A stretch of DNA of 13,721 bases from Chloroflexia bacterium. GTDB taxonomy: Bacteria; Chloroflexota; Chloroflexia; Thermomicrobiales; JALYUS01. The stretch is from contig JAICIL010000094.1 in assembly GCA_025924435.1 (NCBI GenBank), positions 1 to 13,721 on the forward strand. Direction: 5' to 3'. The first letter of the stretch is position 1; each line of letters starts with the position of its first letter. The notes under the pieces were generated by a model that made no database searches, had not been told where the DNA came from, and was given only the letters and a program-made list of their open reading frames with translations. Position numbers and translations under genes: made by a program. This document shows positions 12,854 to 13,721 of the stretch, piece after piece.

Positions 12854-12856
12854 CTG

Positions 12857-12898
12857 CTGAGGACTGAGGACTGAGGACTGAGTGCTGAGTGCTGAGTA
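12857..12898. repeat. 7-bp tandem repeat (CTGAGGA/CTGAGTG), 6 units, between trpC and the peptidase gene
   Basis: Six heptamers: CTGAGGA x3, CTGAGTG x2, CTGAGTA. They are the reverse complement of the CTCAGTC family at 1831, 7791 and 8177. They fill most of the divergent intergenic space and would sit in the -35 regions of both flanking genes. Confidence 0.85.
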
Positions 12899-12902
12899 TG
12901 AT
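12897..12902 (+). promoter_or_regulatory. Weak -10-like site for the peptidase gene
   Basis: TATGAT directly follows the heptamer repeat, 52 bases before the peptidase ATG. The -35 position lies in the repeat and shows no good match, so this is only a candidate. Confidence 0.25.
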
Positions 12903-12954
12903 GCTACGCTTATTTCCGCATGCTCGTGGCCACCTATGCGAGAAGGAGTGAATG

Positions 12955-13721
12955 ATGGCAAATGTGACGCTGCCCGATTCCCCCGGCGCCTTCGCGCAGG
13001 CGACCTGGGACGATATTCTGCCCTACTACGAGGAACTGGCCGCCCGCCCGCTCGACACCGCGAATGTCGAGCAGTGGCTGCGGGATTGGGCGAGGCTGGA
13101 AGAGATGGTCGCGGAGGCGAGCGCAATCGCGTACGTCGCCTACTCGACGGACACGGCGAGCGAGGCGAAGGAAGCGGCGCAGGTGCGCTTCTCCAGCGAG
13201 ATCGAGCCGCAGATGCACGAGCAGCATGTCGGCCTCTCCAAGCGGCTGCTCGACCTCGGCTACGAGCGCGACGACCTGAAAACATTGCTCCGCAGTTTCC
13301 GCAATCAACTGGAAATCTTCCGCGAGGAGAATGTGCCGCTCGTCGGGGAAGAAGAGAAGTTGAACACGCAGTACAACAAGATCATCGGCGGGATGACCGT
13401 CGAGTGGGAGGGCGAGGAAATCGCGCTGCCCCGCCTGCAACCCCACCTCCTCAGCCCGGATCGCGCGGTGCGGGAGCGGGCATGGCGGCTCGGCGCGCGG
13501 CCGTATATGGATCAGCACGACGCGCTCGCGGATATCTTCGACAAGCAGTACGCCCTGCGTCAGCAGATGGCGAAGAACGCCGGGTTCGCCAACTACCGCG
13601 ACTACATCTTCCGCGCCAAGGATCGCTTCGACTACACTCCGGCGGATTGCGAGGAGTTCCACGCCGCCGTCGAGCAGACCGTTGTGCCCGCCGTCGCGCG
13701 GCGCTTCGAGCGGCGGCGGCA
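12955..13721 (+). CDS. M3-family oligoendopeptidase (PepF-like), N-terminal part; 3' partial
   Basis: The frame runs from ATG ATG at 12952/12955 to the window end without a stop, giving about 255 residues. The second ATG is preferred because AAGGAG (12943-12948) is then 6 bases away. The sequence fits the helical N-terminal half of M3 oligoendopeptidases: TWDDILPYYEELAARPLD near the start, then LNTQYNKIIGGMTVEWEGEE, LPRLQPHLLSPDRAVRERAW and NAGFANYRDYIF, the last being the classic stretch before the catalytic region. These are cytoplasmic zinc peptidases that cut short peptides. The HExxH zinc site should lie about 100 residues further on, outside the window, so activity cannot be judged. The gene is divergent from trpC, separated by the heptamer repeat. 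Confidence 0.88.
   Translation, partial: MANVTLPDSPGAFAQATWDDILPYYEELAARPLDTANVEQWLRDWARLEEMVAEASAIAYVAYSTDTASEAKEAAQVRFSSEIEPQMHEQHVGLSKRLLDLGYERDDLKTLLRSFRNQLEIFREENVPLVGEEEKLNTQYNKIIGGMTVEWEGEEIALPRLQPHLLSPDRAVRERAWRLGARPYMDQHDALADIFDKQYALRQQMAKNAGFANYRDYIFRAKDRFDYTPADCEEFHAAVEQTVVPAVARRFERRR

Noticed and set aside
12327..12860. Plus-strand open frame opposite trpC
   Set aside because: TrpC motifs on the minus strand explain the region; the plus translation is Arg/Ala-rich without a domain.

Overview
The window is GC-rich bacterial chromosomal DNA with densely packed genes, many joined by 4-base start/stop overlaps (ATGA or GTGA). The gene content suggests a Chloroflexota-type organism, perhaps near Thermomicrobia. 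The pointers are an ECF transporter cassette, secreted CopC-like proteins, a split lipoate-protein ligase, a LPXTG-type surface signal, and scattered 7-bp tandem repeats and GC-rich palindromes. This assignment is inferred from gene style and motifs only. No rRNA or tRNA gene was seen.

Layout. (1) 1-2218, plus strand: the 3' part of a double-ATPase ECF transporter gene, overlapping an S-component (substrate-binding membrane) gene. (2) 2317-7517: an envelope copper/thiol-redox and signalling block. On the minus strand lie a secreted YtkA/CopC-like protein, an IS66-type transposase remnant and a MauE/DoxX-like membrane protein. Divergent from mauE, on the plus strand, lie a TlpA-like thioredoxin, a NarL-type sensor kinase, its LuxR-type response regulator and a CopC-like protein with an LPQTG tail. 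(3) 7518-7842: a gene-free stretch holding two GC-rich hairpins in inverted orientation and a 7-bp tandem repeat. (4) 7843-8978: a split lipoate-protein ligase, with the small accessory domain first and the catalytic domain second. A compound 7-bp repeat lies exactly over their junction. (5) 9201-9705: two small unknown genes, a winged-helix-like protein and a 59-residue basic protein. (6) 9722-12821, minus strand: trpC, trpF, an unknown zinc-ribbon protein and an NAD-dependent epimerase-like protein, apparently one operon. (7) 12955 to the end: the N-terminal part of an M3-family oligoendopeptidase, divergent from trpC.

The gene families are mostly ordinary. The more unusual signal is the repeats. 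Two types of non-coding repeat, a period-7 tandem repeat and a hairpin palindrome, occur at four and three loci respectively. In several places they have been absorbed into reading frames: the loop of the S-component, the C-terminus of TrpC and the N-terminus of the lipoate ligase. They also appear to supply or border ribosome-binding and promoter regions.

Functionally, the middle block could sense envelope stress and handle copper or disulfide chemistry outside the membrane (MauE passing electrons to TlpA, CopC-type proteins binding metal). That link rests on gene order and known family roles.
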